NCBI GenBank assembly: GCA_963816535.1
Contig: CAWFKW010000006.1
Span: 186,001-250,000 of the forward strand
Length of the DNA stretch: 64,000 bases
Direction: 5' to 3'
Origin: CAWFKW01 sp963816535
GTDB taxonomy: Bacteria > Bacteroidota > Ignavibacteria > Tepidaquicellales > OLB5
The position numbers and the translations under genes were made by a program. The notes beneath the pieces are model-generated. The model ran no database searches and was not told the origin of the DNA. It was given only the letters and a program-made list of their open reading frames with translations. Every line of letters starts with the position of its first letter. Positions within the stretch are counted from its first letter, which is position 1. Positions 1 to 12,000 of the stretch are shown piece after piece.

Positions 1-506
1 CAAAACCTAAAGTGGTATTTACCACGGCTCACAAGTCATATGCTCACAAAGCTTTTGACATGGATGTAACAGACTTCCTTCTGAAGCCAATTTCATTTGA
101 AAGATTTATCAAAGCGGTTGATAAAGTTGCATCTTTGTTAATTGGCGGGCCTGATTCTGTTCAAAGCGCAAATAACAGCGTCCCCAAAGACCATATATTT
201 GTAAAAACGAATTACAAGCTTCAAAGGATTTTACTTAATGACATTTTGTATATAGAAGGACTTAGCGAATATTCGGCCATCAAGACGCCTGATGAAAAAA
301 TTATTACATATCAAAGCCTCAAGAATTTTGAGCAGATCCTCGCTGATTCAGGCTTCATGCGCGTTCATAAATCTTTTATAGTAAGGCTCGACAGGATAGA
401 TACAATAGATAAACAGAGTATAAAGATTTCAGGTAAGGAAATTCCTATTGGAGATAAGTTCAGGAAAGCTATCTTTGAAAAAATTAAGAATTCGAGCAGG
501 ACATGA
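1..506 (+). CDS. LytTR-family response regulator, 5' end cut by window
   Basis: The frame is open to the left edge (reading K-P-K-V-V-F-T-T-A-H), so the start lies outside the window. What remains is the last part of a receiver domain, with the FTTAH beta4 segment and the conserved lysine in the FLLKP motif, followed by a linker and a LytTR DNA-binding domain over about the last 100 residues (IFVKTNYK, ILYIEGLSEYS, FMRVHKSFIV). LytTR regulators bind direct repeats upstream of target genes; here a membrane histidine kinase partner would be expected to the left. A GTG at position 12 is an internal codon, not a plausible start. The family call is secure; targets and signal are unknown. Confidence 0.9.
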   Translation, partial: KPKVVFTTAHKSYAHKAFDMDVTDFLLKPISFERFIKAVDKVASLLIGGPDSVQSANNSVPKDHIFVKTNYKLQRILLNDILYIEGLSEYSAIKTPDEKIITYQSLKNFEQILADSGFMRVHKSFIVRLDRIDTIDKQSIKISGKEIPIGDKFRKAIFEKIKNSSRT

Positions 507-530
507 ATTTAGCGAACAAATTTAGTTAAT

Positions 531-557
531 AAAAAGCCCGGCTAAACGCCGGGCCTT
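531..557 (-). terminator. Rho-independent terminator of the gene ending at 584
   Basis: A 7-bp GC-rich stem, GCCCGGC (536-542) with GCCGGGC (548-554), is followed on the minus strand by a run of T (AAAAA at 531-535 on plus). It lies just past the stop of the minus-strand gene. It could also act on the converging LytTR gene, but the plus-side T tract is weak. Confidence 0.8.
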
Positions 558-583
558 ACTAAATATTTTTATTAAAAATACCG

Positions 584-1912
584 CTACTTTATCAAAACCA
601 TTTTTTTAAACTCAGTAAACGATTCTGTCTCCATCTTATAAAAATATGTTCCGCTTGCGTAGTTTGAAGCGTTCCAGTTAAGTTCATAGCTGCCTGCCGG
701 TTTCATTTCATTTACCGGAGTACTTACAACGTTCCCAAGCATGTCAAATATACTGATCTTTACAAAACCGTTGTGCGGCACGTCATATTTAATAGTCGTG
801 CTTGGGTTGAACGGATTCGGGTAATTCTGGCTAAGAGAATATTCATGCGGTATAGGCTGGTTATTTTCGTTAACGCCTGTAAGCGTCAGTAACACGCTGT
901 CAACAAGTTTGATTACGCTTCCGTTGCTCGAGATAGCGTACCCGTAAATAATATTATTAATATTTGCAAAATCGAAATGCGTGATGTTCGTAACGCCCGC
1001 CGTTTGCATAAGGTTCCAGGTCACGCCGTTATCAAGGCTCCGGCTAACGCCGCCGTTAGAGCCGATAATATAAACCACGCTTGTATTTGGCACCCAGTTC
1101 AGGTAACATGTTCCTGTTACACCTGCGCATATGCTTATTGCGTTCCATGTGTTACCGCCATCGGTTGTTCTGCCCATCATCGGCAGGGAGGTTGATGTTG
1201 CCGCAACGCCATACAGCTTGTTAGTGTGAAACGCTATAGCGCTTGTATAATTTCCGCTTACGTTTATATTTTGTATTGCCCACGAAACGCCGTTATCTGT
1301 TGTCAGCCTTATCCTTGCCGCACCGTTATCAAGACCGAAACCGTAAAAGAGATTGTCTATTATCATAAGCGAATTCTGCGCATTGGATACGCCGTTAGCT
1401 CCCGAGTTTATCATCACCCAGTTAGAACCGCTGTTTGTTGACCTGTATACTCTGGTTGCCATGGCTAGCCCGAATATGGAAGAGATTTGTTTGGTGAAGG
1501 CAAGCCCCGTAAAATGCCCGCCATTGCTTGCTGCAGTCTGCAATATAGAGATCCATGACTGACCGGCATCCGTTGTCTTATATAAATTTGCTGAACCGTT
1601 TACAACTCCTTCGCCAACATATCCGGTATAAGTTCCTATCGTCCAAACGCATGATAACTCATGTGATATGCCTATCGTAGGCAATGTGGCCCAGTTGTAG
1701 CCGCCGTCGGTGGTTCTGAACACTTTCGCAGTAGTGCCGGAGCCGCCGGCTATCCAGACTATATTGTTATCATAAACATTAATACTGGGAGTTGCGCCGG
1801 GCGAGTTCACCGAACCCACCAGGAACCAATCCTGAGAATAAGTATTATTTTGAATAAAGACCAATATCGTTAAAATAACAGCCGCTTTAAGAATTAAGAA
1901 ATTATGTTTCAT
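584..1912 (-). CDS. Secreted beta-propeller (Ycf48/BNR-like) protein with T9SS sorting domain
   Basis: 442 residues from the chosen ATG at 1912, which has a good Shine-Dalgarno (TGAGGAGA) just upstream and is followed by a signal peptide (KHNFLILKAAVILTILVF); a longer frame to 1999 has no such support. The body holds repeated BNR/Ycf48-type blades with the T-D-x-G-x-x-W motif (TTDGGYNW, TTDAGQSW, STNSGSNW, TTDNGVSW, TTDGGNTW, SLDNGVTW). The last 80 or so residues are a type A sorting domain (NYPNPFNPSTTIKYDVP ... SGTYFYKME ... KKMVLIK) that targets the protein to the T9SS for export and surface attachment. The substrate is unknown. It is followed by its own terminator, so it is probably monocistronic. 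Confidence 0.88.
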   Translation of the reverse strand: MKHNFLILKAAVILTILVFIQNNTYSQDWFLVGSVNSPGATPSINVYDNNIVWIAGGSGTTAKVFRTTDGGYNWATLPTIGISHELSCVWTIGTYTGYVGEGVVNGSANLYKTTDAGQSWISILQTAASNGGHFTGLAFTKQISSIFGLAMATRVYRSTNSGSNWVMINSGANGVSNAQNSLMIIDNLFYGFGLDNGAARIRLTTDNGVSWAIQNINVSGNYTSAIAFHTNKLYGVAATSTSLPMMGRTTDGGNTWNAISICAGVTGTCYLNWVPNTSVVYIIGSNGGVSRSLDNGVTWNLMQTAGVTNITHFDFANINNIIYGYAISSNGSVIKLVDSVLLTLTGVNENNQPIPHEYSLSQNYPNPFNPSTTIKYDVPHNGFVKISIFDMLGNVVSTPVNEMKPAGSYELNWNASNYASGTYFYKMETESFTEFKKMVLIK

Positions 1913-2050
1913 TTTATTGTTCTCCTCATATATGTATGATAAAGATGGAACAATAATGTATGATTGTAAATCACCGTAAAAAGTTATAATTTTTCCCAAA
2001 ATTGCTGAAAATTAAACAATTCTGAATTGTGGGGAGCGAAGAAGCAGCCA

Positions 2051-2079
2051 AAAAAAAGCCCGGCATATGCCGGGCCCTT
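2051..2079 (-). terminator. Rho-independent terminator
   Basis: Perfect stem GCCCGGCAT/ATGCCGGGC (2058-2075) followed on the minus strand by eight or more T. It terminates the minus-strand gene ending at 2133. Confidence 0.85.
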
Positions 2080-2132
2080 TCTAAATTCATCCAACGTCTT
2101 CAATGTCATCGGATACCATAATTGTTAATTCC

Positions 2133-2978
2133 CTACTTTATCAGCACCATCTTTTTGATGTTCGTGTATGCATCGGTTTCCATCTTGTAGAAGTATGTGC
2201 CGCTTGCGTAATTAGACGCGTTCCAGTTGTATTCATACCTACCTGCAGATTTCTGTTCGTTAACCGGGGTTCCAATTAGTCTTCCGAGGATGTCAAATAT
2301 CGTTATCTTTACAAAGCTGTTTTTCGGAACATCGTACCTGATTGTCGTCGTTGGGTTGAACGGATTCGGATAGTTGTCATACAGTTTAAATACTGTCGGC
2401 ATGTCTATCTGGTTGCTGTTTAATCCGGTCAGGTAATCCAGCCTTATACAGCCGGCGGGTATTGTGGCAAGTGAATCAAAGTCAGCAGGCGAAAGCCACT
2501 GTGTAATCGAGTCCTGTACCACTGAAAATCCCGATCCGGTCGTTCTCATATTAAGAGAGGCGCAGCCCGTGGTATCAACCCTGTTAAACCTGAGCGTGCC
2601 CAGTAAATATGTTCCGGGCGTCAGCCAGTAGCAGTTACCCGTTCTGGCTATGTTTAAGCTGATTGCGGTTCCGCCGAGGATAGATGTTGTTGTCATGGTA
2701 GCGTAATTTGAATTACCCGAGAGGTTTGGATTTGCGTTTGATACCGTTGCATCCGCATGTATTGTGATAGCGCCTGCCGGGGTGGGGGCGAGATTATATC
2801 TCAAATTGCTTGAACCAACTCTCCACAATTGGCCCGCAGGGATAACCGCCGAAACGTTTATTGACCATAAGCCTGCTTCAAGATGAGGAGTTGATAAAAC
2901 GAACTGAACTTTTACCACTGAGAAAGAGATGTTTGTAAAGAGAACTATTGCTAAGATAGTTAATATTGCTTTTTTCAT
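2133..2978 (-). CDS. Secreted protein with T9SS sorting domain, function unknown
   Basis: 281 residues. Residues 1-20 form a signal peptide (MKKAILTILAIVLFTNISFS). Residues 21 to about 190 are a beta-rich domain of no family I can name; phrases such as VKVQFVLSTPHLEAGLWSINV resemble cohesin-like or pseudopilin-like immunoglobulin folds but this is only an impression. Residues 200-281 are a T9SS type A sorting domain (NYPNPFNPTTTIRYDVP, VKITIFDILGR, SGTYFYKMET, IKKMVLIK). No clear Shine-Dalgarno precedes the ATG. It sits downstream of the giant beta-helix gene on the same strand, separated by a strong hairpin, so co-transcription is uncertain. Confidence 0.82.
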   Translation of the reverse strand: MKKAILTILAIVLFTNISFSVVKVQFVLSTPHLEAGLWSINVSAVIPAGQLWRVGSSNLRYNLAPTPAGAITIHADATVSNANPNLSGNSNYATMTTTSILGGTAISLNIARTGNCYWLTPGTYLLGTLRFNRVDTTGCASLNMRTTGSGFSVVQDSITQWLSPADFDSLATIPAGCIRLDYLTGLNSNQIDMPTVFKLYDNYPNPFNPTTTIRYDVPKNSFVKITIFDILGRLIGTPVNEQKSAGRYEYNWNASNYASGTYFYKMETDAYTNIKKMVLIK

Positions 2979-3026
2979 TGCCGCTATGTTTTATTTTATT
3001 GATTTATAGTTTTTAAGTTTATCAAA

Positions 3027-3061
3027 GATATGCGCTTTTCTTAAAAAGAAAAGCGCATATC
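3027..3061 (-). terminator. Perfect 16-bp hairpin after the giant secreted gene
   Basis: GATATGCGCTTTTCTT (3027-3042) and its exact reverse complement (3046-3061) enclose a 3-nt loop, 14 nt beyond the stop codon at 3075. The position suggests a terminator or mRNA 3' stabiliser for the minus-strand gene, but the T tract after the stem on that strand is weak. Confidence 0.6.
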
Positions 3062-3074
3062 GTGATTCCCCCCG

Positions 3075-6000
3075 TTATTTCTTTTTGTCTGTTACGTTTA
3101 TGTTAAGAGGGTTAATGTTGATATTACCTACAGTTTTGCGGTTTACCTGCGCCTTTTCCCATCTTAGCACGTCGGGAACAGAAATGTTACATGGCAGGAA
3201 CGATCCGTTTCCGTTGTATAATATCCAGATCGTCTGGTCAAGTCCGTCTACAAATCCGTCTCCGTTAAAGTCGGCTGAATTGTATCCGTCAAGCCCGTTT
3301 TGAGCAAACCATATAGTTTGGTCAAGACCGTCTACAAACTGGTCGCGGTTAGCGTCGCCCGGAATCATTCCGTATTTGCCGGTCGCAACCCTTGTAACGT
3401 TATTGCCGTATGTTTTTGTTGAGTCGTTTGTAAAGTCGTACGCAACCGTGTTGCCTCTTGTGATCGTCTGTCTCAGCCTGCTTGATATAGGCAGGTGATT
3501 CCTGTGGAACACAAACAGGTAATAATTCCCGGTCAGAGCGTTTGAGAAGCTTGCCTGGAATCCGAACGTGACCGAGTCCACTACGACTTTGCATGAATCA
3601 AGCCTGTTGCATGTAGCTGAGTCAATAAGCAGAACCCTTAATGTATCTCTCATATTCAGTTTTCCCGTACCGGTATTATAGAACCCGCCCGGAATTACGT
3701 TCATGTTAACGAGAGCCGGAGGTGGCGGCCCGAAATTGGTGCGGAACTTAAATACCATTGAATAAGCTCCCATGCCTAATGCGTTTGTTCCTTTTACTCT
3801 CCAATAGTAGTTTGTCTGGTCAATAAGGCCTGTTACCGCTCTGATTGAATCGGTTACTGTTGAATCATCCACTACTATAAGCGAGTTAAATGTTGAGTCT
3901 CTTCCAAGCTGTACCCTGTATGAAGTTGCGGCAGCTGATTTATTCCAAACCAGGTTTAAAGATGCAAGCTGGTTGGGAGCTCCGTCTGCGGGGGTTAACA
4001 GTTTTACCTCCGGGAATGAAGCATCCGCCAAAGCAAATACCGTTGTCGGAAGAAACATAGTCAGGCCTCTTACCTTGGCTGTCAGAGGCGGCCAGCTAAC
4101 GTCGCTCATCTGGTTGCCCGTACCGCCCGGGTAAACTTGCCAGAAGAAGTTATTTCTTGCAAGCAGCGTATTTGTATTTGGCGAAGCAATCGAATATGTT
4201 TCATTATCGCCAAAGTAGAACGTAATATCGTAAGTCGTACCTGCCAGCGTTCCAGTTGGAACAACCGACCAGTATGAATTACTGTTATGCGCAGGAATTG
4301 TGAAACCTGCAGGATTCAATCCCGACTGGTAATTGATTGTAAGCGCCGTGGGATACGATGTACCGCCTGTGCCCCAATCAACGGAACATATCGTTCTGCC
4401 ATAGAGTGTATAGGTAGTTGTGGTTCCGGAACCTGGGGTTCCAACCTGCGTTGCGGCCGGGTTCGATGGCGGAGTCGCGGCAAATTCCATCGCGCCGATA
4501 TCCGTGCATCCGCCCGCTATAGAAGTTACACGCGCGGTTCCGAAGTAATCAATGTTCTGGCCCGCGATTGCAATACCCTTGCCTGATACGAGCCACGCAG
4601 AAGCATTTCCTGTTACAATACCCAGATTGCCTGTGCCTACGCTTGTGAGCAGGTTAAGAGGGTTGATGGTGGAACTGTTTGTTTCCCATGATTGGTTGTC
4701 GCCCGTTGAAATTGTTCTCCATGCGGCCATATTCAGCGCATTGCCTGCGCCCCATTCGCCAACAGTATTATCATTTGCCGTCAGGTAAACGTTATAGTTG
4801 GCAGAGTTCATCGGCCAGCCTTCAATCAGCGACCCTTCATTGCTTACGCAATAATGGTTCAGCGTTCCGCCGGTGCGAACATTAATAATGAAGTTATTAA
4901 CCAGCGAGACTCTACCGTTTGCAGACCTGAAGAAACCTGCGGAGTTGAAAGCAGATGCACCCGGCTGAGTTCCTCCAATGTAGAATGTGTTGTAATAGAA
5001 ATTACATATGCCGTTCCAGGTGTTAGCTGTATGATAAATAGCCGCTAACTGGCATCCGTTTGTCGAGTTCACATTGTCATTTTTCCCCTTGACAACTTTT
5101 TGCTTCACATTATTAACGTTATTTACATTATACTCAGGGCTATGCTCATCGTATAGTCCCATAGTAAATGTTTTACGTTCAACGTCAGCAGGTTTCAGTA
5201 TTGTATTATTGTCTTTTGGAATGACAGCCAGATTGATCGGCGGATTTTTCACAGGTACCTGTTTGAATGGTTTTTCCTGCGCTGTAAGTTTCAGCGGAGC
5301 ATCGCTTGCATCGCCGTTTGTCAGGCTTATCATATTATTTGTAACGTTATAGCTTGTATAACCCTGAACGTTAATGCCGAGTACAAGTCCGCCTGCGGCG
5401 GTCCCCATCATTTTGAGGTCGTATATCTTATTCTGCGATACAACGCCGCCATTATAATAACCGCCGGCAAGAATACCGCCGACTAACTGCGCCCCTGTTG
5501 TTCCGAGGCTGTATAATGAATAAATATTGTTCTGAGAAAATGTATTGGAGCCATAGCCGGCGCTGAAAATACCGCCGACGGCAAAAGATGCCAATACATC
5601 GTTGTGATACACCGCCAGGTTTCGAACTGTATTACCTGTAAATGTATTTACCGCGTTTACTGAACTATTATACTGAATACCATAAACATTGGGTAACTGA
5701 GTGGTTATTGTGCTTAATGAAGTCAGGTTTGCAACGGTATTGTTAGTCACGTTATTAATAGTGCCTGCTCCATTAAGTATGTAGACTCCTCTTAGTGCAT
5801 GATAATTCAGGTTATTTGTAACTTGAATGGAATTAGCGGTGGTTTGACTTCCGATCAGGTTATTGCTGATAGTATAGATTTGACCCGCTAAAGTATTGCT
5901 CCAATATATGGCGGCATATAAGTCAGAAGTGCCGGTTGAATTTCCGGCAAATGTGATGCTGCCAATTGTATTGTTCATCACGCTTCCAAAGCCGGCATGA

Positions 6001-9000
6001 TATATCATAGCAATAGTGAATGCGCTTGCAGATGTGTTTGTCGTTAATGTAATAGAACCGGTCCCTGTTCCTGACCCGATCGTATTACCCGCAATATTGC
6101 CTATATTCACATATCCTGTTCCTGCCCATATCGCCCTGAAGAAGTTCATTGTACTTGCGCCTGTATAGGTGAGGTTAATATTCTGGATAGTGTTGTTCTG
6201 AACGCTTGACGGAACAAGGTTGCCCACGAACAAATATATGCCATATACGCTGTAAGCGCCCGTGCCGTTATACGTCATTGCAGTTCCGCCGCAATTGGGC
6301 GCGCTGCCGCCAAAGTAATTATTCGTTACAATAATATCCATTTCCGTAGCCGTATTTGTGAATGCCCCTATAAAAGTGGAAGCATTAACAGGAGCCCTGG
6401 ATGCTGTCTGGTAGAAGCTGTTTCCGCTTATCGTCCAGTCTGAACATCCCGTATTCAAATAAACGCCTGCAGTAAATGCGCCGCCGTCGTAATAATAGTT
6501 GTAGATGTTGCAGTTTATAACAGAACACCAGTTATTATATGTGGCAAGCGTGGTAATTGTGCCGCTGCCATATATTGCGTTTGCCGGCGTCCCAGCCACG
6601 TCGCTTCTGTCTCGGATATCGCAGCTGTTTACACAGATGCTGTCGTTACCGTTTACGCCTGTGGTAGTACCGATGTATATCGTTCCGCTTGCCGTGCTTG
6701 TATTATTGCTTTCTATGTAGCAGTTCTTGAGAGTATCCATTCCTGCTTCATTCTGGAACTGGATCGTCGGGGTCGTGCCGTAATAGTTCCTGAACGTCAG
6801 GTACTTGGCGCCTAATCCTCCGTTTCCGTCAACCGTCACTCTTCTTGAGCCGTTGAATCTTATCATTGCCTGCGCTACGCTTCCCGAAATTGTCTTCATC
6901 GAAGCTGTTGCCGGAACTATGGTGATCTTGTATCCGCCTATACCGGATTCATTGGTCAGGTTAAGCGCGTTTGTTCCGTCTTCGGTCATATCAGAAGTTA
7001 TGCTGATAGTAACGTTGCCGGTGATTGTGGCTGCATTCATAGCGGCAAAAATTCCGCCCGCGCCAGTTAACGAAGTATAAGTCTGAGCCGTTCCGACGCT
7101 GTAAGTTCCTGAGAATGTTGCCGTGCCAATAGTATAACTTAAAGTGTTTGTAATCGGCGCCGCGCCGGAGCTTAGCGCTACTGTAGTCGGGTTTGCTGTA
7201 AACGTAGCCTGGTTCCAGTTAACGTTTGGCGTAGATGCAAGGTCCTGCGCAATTACAAAATAATTTACAACCTGGCCGGCAATAACGCCTGTGCCGCCAT
7301 TTAGTAATGAATAGTTAATAGTGAAATCGAACGGCGAAGTTGCTCCGTTTGATTCAACATATTTCCAGCCGTCTGTGCCGCTTGTGTTATCATTTATTAC
7401 ATTTCCGTCTGTCGATCTCTTATAGTAACATCTCGGCTTTGTGCCTGTAGTTACGTTAACCCCGCTCGGGTCGGTTATAATGACATTGTTGAACGCCCTG
7501 TTGCCTGTTCCGCCAATGCCAAGCGCCGTATAGCTGATTAGCGGTCCCGCTACGTCAGCTTGTAATCCGCCGAATTCATTCGCGCCAATATCAGGAGCAG
7601 TTGGCGTAAATCCGCCTACCGGGTAACCTGAATTAGGATACCTTGCCGTACCGAAAGCGTCGGTTGTAATGTTGAGCAGCGCCGGAGGAATGATAGAAGT
7701 TGAAATGATCTGTCCGCCGCTTTCAAGCTGTGTAGCGGTCGAAGGCGAAATTCTCAGGTCATATGGCGCAGTTGCTCCGTTCATAAACGGCGGTAGCTCG
7801 GTCGCCGAAGCGCCGTCTTTCGGTGACACAAGTGTTTTATATGCTGTGAGCGTCTGGACCAAATTAGTCCCGTCGAAAAATATCAGCTTATTTGCCGCTG
7901 GTGTGCCGGCATAGAAACAGTTATTATTCGAATTGACGCTATATGTTGGCAATGAGTTTGCAGACCTTTGATAAGCGATAACGTTTCCGCCTGTCGGTCC
8001 CGGTGTTGATATGTTAACGACCGCATTGTTTCTCAGGTCAACCGTTGGCGTTGTGCTTGCATAAATGCCTGTTGAGCCGAAAGTAGTAACCGAAGAGCTT
8101 ACCGCTTTCAGGTAAATGGTATTATAGTAAGCGTTGATAAAAGTGCCGCCTCCAATATAAAGCCCGGTAAGCGAAGGTGAAATGCTTGTGCTCGCAGGAG
8201 CGTTCAGGTCTGAAATGAAATTATTATAAACGTTTACAACAGTTCCAGCGCCAATGTACATTCCGTATACAGAAACCGCAGTCGCTGTGTTTGAAGTCAG
8301 CCCCAGAACCTTGTTTTTGAATATATTTACCGGGTTGCCGTTGCTTGAATATATTCCGTAAATCGTGCCTCCCGGGCTTACCAAATTATAAACCGAGTCC
8401 TGCGAGATATTTTCCTGGGTCGTCGTCGAGCCCGATGCGCCGTAAATTCCGTACATTGTAGCAACGCCGCCGTTTGTGAAATTACCTACGCTGTTGTTGT
8501 TAATGTTCAGGTAGTTCGGCGGAGAGCTTGCCTGGTAAATACCATACATGGTCGTCGCGGCTACGCTGTTAAATCCAGTAATTGTATTATTATTGATATT
8601 TAACGTACCCTGCGGCGTGCTTCCCTGGTATATGCCATAAATTGTACCGGCTCCCGTCGCGGTATATTTCTGAAGGTTGGTTACCGTATTGTTAGTTATG
8701 TTCACAGTAGAACCGAACGCAGGGCTTGCGCTGAAAAATATACCATAAATTGTGCCTGCGCCTGATGAGTAATTGTTGCTTACTGTATTGTAGCTGTAGT
8801 CGTTTGTTGAAGCGGCGGAAGAGAAATTATAAATACTATAAAGACTCTGCGTGCTGGTTGTAGGCATAACGTTATTTGCAACTACATTGCTATCCACCGT
8901 AGAATTGATCAAACCCTGGCCGTAATAAATGCCATAGGTTGTGCCTGTAGCCGTAGTGCCTCCGATAGTATCGTTAACAATCCTGTTGCGGTTGAAAGTA

Positions 9001-12000
9001 ACGTTGTTGGAAGCTCCCGGGCAGTAGAAAACGTACGGGACATAACATGTTGTCCCTAAAATTACGTTCGCCGAGTCAAGGTTATTTGAAATATTAATTG
9101 AATTGGAACTGTAGCTGTACAGGTAATATGGGTAAGCTGTGCCTGTAGATACGCCTGCCGTACCCAAATGATTATTAATAACCTTATTGCCTGTAATTGT
9201 GATATTGGTCCTGTATAACTGGCTTCCTGAAGCGCAATAATTATATATGTAATAATTAGTGGATGAGGTAGCCGGATTAACGCAGTCTTTTACTACGTTA
9301 TTTGTAACAACGTCATTGTTGCCGTAATAACCATAATTATAAATTCCATACAAATAGCCCGTAGAACCTGTCGTATCTGCTAATGTAATTGTATCGCCCG
9401 AAATCGTACTGTTGCCGTTATCATAATAATGGTAGTTATATATTCCCTCCAGGTAATATGTGCTGTTTACGCCTCCGCGGCTGTTTACATATGTATTGTT
9501 GCAGGTAAAGTTGCTCTGGTAATAAGCGTAAACCCCGTAACCAAATACAGCAGAGTTTCCAAAATTAGTAACGCTGCTTCTTCCTGAGCCTGATGTATTA
9601 ATTGTATTATCATGGTCCTCAAGCGAGAACGGGAATGTGCCGTCGGAATTACTGTACAAATAAAACCCGCTCTGAGAATTTGATATATTAACGTTCAGGA
9701 AACTGTTATTTGAATTAGTTCCTGTTGGGTTCGTAGGCGTTGTTAATGTGCCTGTCAGGTTCATATAATTGCTGTAAACGCCGTAAGTAAGGCTATTTGT
9801 TTTATTCAGCGTAATGTTACAGTTTTTAATTGTAATAAACTGGTCGCCGTGAGTCGCATCCGGCCTTAACAGCGCGTAGCCCCATTCCATCTGGGTTGTC
9901 TGCGTTGTATTTGCAACATTCTCCTGCAGGTCTATGCCATCAAATGTAATATAGCTGGCTCCATAAAACTTTATTATACCGTCGTACGTGCCTGTGCCAA
10001 CGCCGGCTGTTATCAGCGGATTTGCTCCTGTGCCGTTCTTCCTGAATGTTACCGTATTTGCAGCTGTTCCTGTTCCAGTAATAACTAAGTTTGCGGCTGT
10101 TTCAGTGTATCCTGCCGCAACGTTAAATACTACCGGGCAGGTTATGGCTACTGTATTAACGGCATTGATTGCCGCCGCTATGGTTGGATAGCTTCCCGGA
10201 ATAGTATATGTTCCGCAAAGAGTAGTTCCTGCAATAACCCTGTTCCCCGCAGGAGCTGTTATCGTTGGGGTTCTTGGCGTGCCTCCTATTGTAATAGATG
10301 TGCACTGTGCGTCCAGCGTATCATTTATTGTCGCGGAACCCGGCACGTCGTATGTCAGCCAGAAATAATTTGCTCCGGCCTGCAGGGTCTGTGAGCCGGC
10401 AATAATAAATGTGCCGCTTGGCGTATTGTAATCGGAGCCTACCTGTGAAGTTGTGGCAAATACCGGACTTGCGCCCGTGTACCAGAGTTTTGCCTTTGAA
10501 ATATCAGTGGCTGGATTTGTACTTCCTGTTGTATTGAGCGTAAAGCTTGTCGCGTTTATCGGGCTGATTGAACCCACCACGTTTATCGTCATTCCAATAA
10601 TTTGTGTGTTCACCGAAGGGATGAATACATTGGATGTATTTGTCTGTGTAGTCGTACTCGATAAATACGTCATATTTGTATCCGGAAGCACAGTTACCGT
10701 ATAGTCTTCCTGTTCGCCGTAAGTTAATGCGCTGCAATAACCTGCGGGACCCGGGCCCGAGGTAATTGCGCACCTGATTCTCATGCGGTGGTTGCCCAGA
10801 GTCGCTCCTACAGGCACGTTTATAGCCATGCTTGTTGTCGTGCTTGTGCTTGGCGGTATCACCGGAGGAGCGTAATATTCTCCGGCATCGGCAAAAGAGC
10901 CGTTATTGTTCCAGTCTATATAGATACCGTATGCCGTCGTATTCGGATTTATCAAATCCGTAATTGTCATCGTGTAGGGGTTATTCTGTCTTACAACAGC
11001 CGGCGTTGTATTGGTATAACTAGTATAACAATACGGAAGATTACCGTTACAGCCCGACGCATTATTTATGCCTGCAAAATTAACATTTGCTATATAGAGT
11101 CCGTACGGACATCCCGCTGTCGAGTACGTCCCAATGCAGTAAATATCGATAGGATTTGAACCTGCAGGAGCTGTGACTGCCGGTACCACCGTACCCATCG
11201 AACCGCTTCCTGTTATAGAGTCGCATTGCGCGTCTACACTATCGCCTGTTACAGCTCCTGCCGTCAGGTCATAAGTAAGCCAAAAATAATTTGTAGCGTT
11301 AGCAACAAGCGCCTGCGAACCGTTTACATAAAAAACGCCGTTTGGCCCTGTTACAGTTGAACCAAACTGTGTGGCTGTGCTGAATGTATTGGTACTGCCT
11401 GTGAAATATACTTTGGCGTTGGATATATCGCCAACAGGATTGTTTGAACCCTGTGTCTCAAACTTAAATTTTGTAATTGATATTGGGTTCAATGATCCTG
11501 TGTCTACTACTGAAACCTTGATTATCTGGTCATTTACAGAACTAGGCGCATATGGTACTCCCGGCTGCACCTGGGCTGTTGTGCTTGAAATATATGTCAT
11601 ATTTCCGGCGGCCGGCGGCCTGTATGTAAATGTCAAACCGTTTGACGGGTAACACGTGTTTACCAGCGTGCACGCATCTGTATTTGCTACGCCCGCAGTG
11701 GTTGCCGACCAGTTTGTCGCTGTCGTCCTGCTGAGAAAATCTGCGTTTGTAGCGCCCCTCATGCCAACCTGCGCGCTGCGGGACGTAACATCTTTATTGC
11801 AGTATCCGTACATCATGCTTATGCTGTCGGATGTTTCGTACAATATTACCTGGAAATTCAAAGTATCGGTCTGTACGGAATATGAAGTCCAGTTTTTGAA
11901 CTGCACGGTGCATGTGCGGTTCGGCGCAGAACCCTGCGTCTGTATCCTGATTTCACCGGCAGGTGAAAGACTTAACATATCATAACTCATTGGCGAAACC

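Noticed and set aside
1912..1999. Longer N-terminus for the propeller protein at 584
   Set aside because: The extension lies upstream of a strong Shine-Dalgarno and would bury the signal peptide.
10788..11159. Plus-strand frame opposite the giant secreted gene
   Set aside because: Arg/Cys/Tyr-rich antisense shadow of repetitive beta-helix coding sequence.
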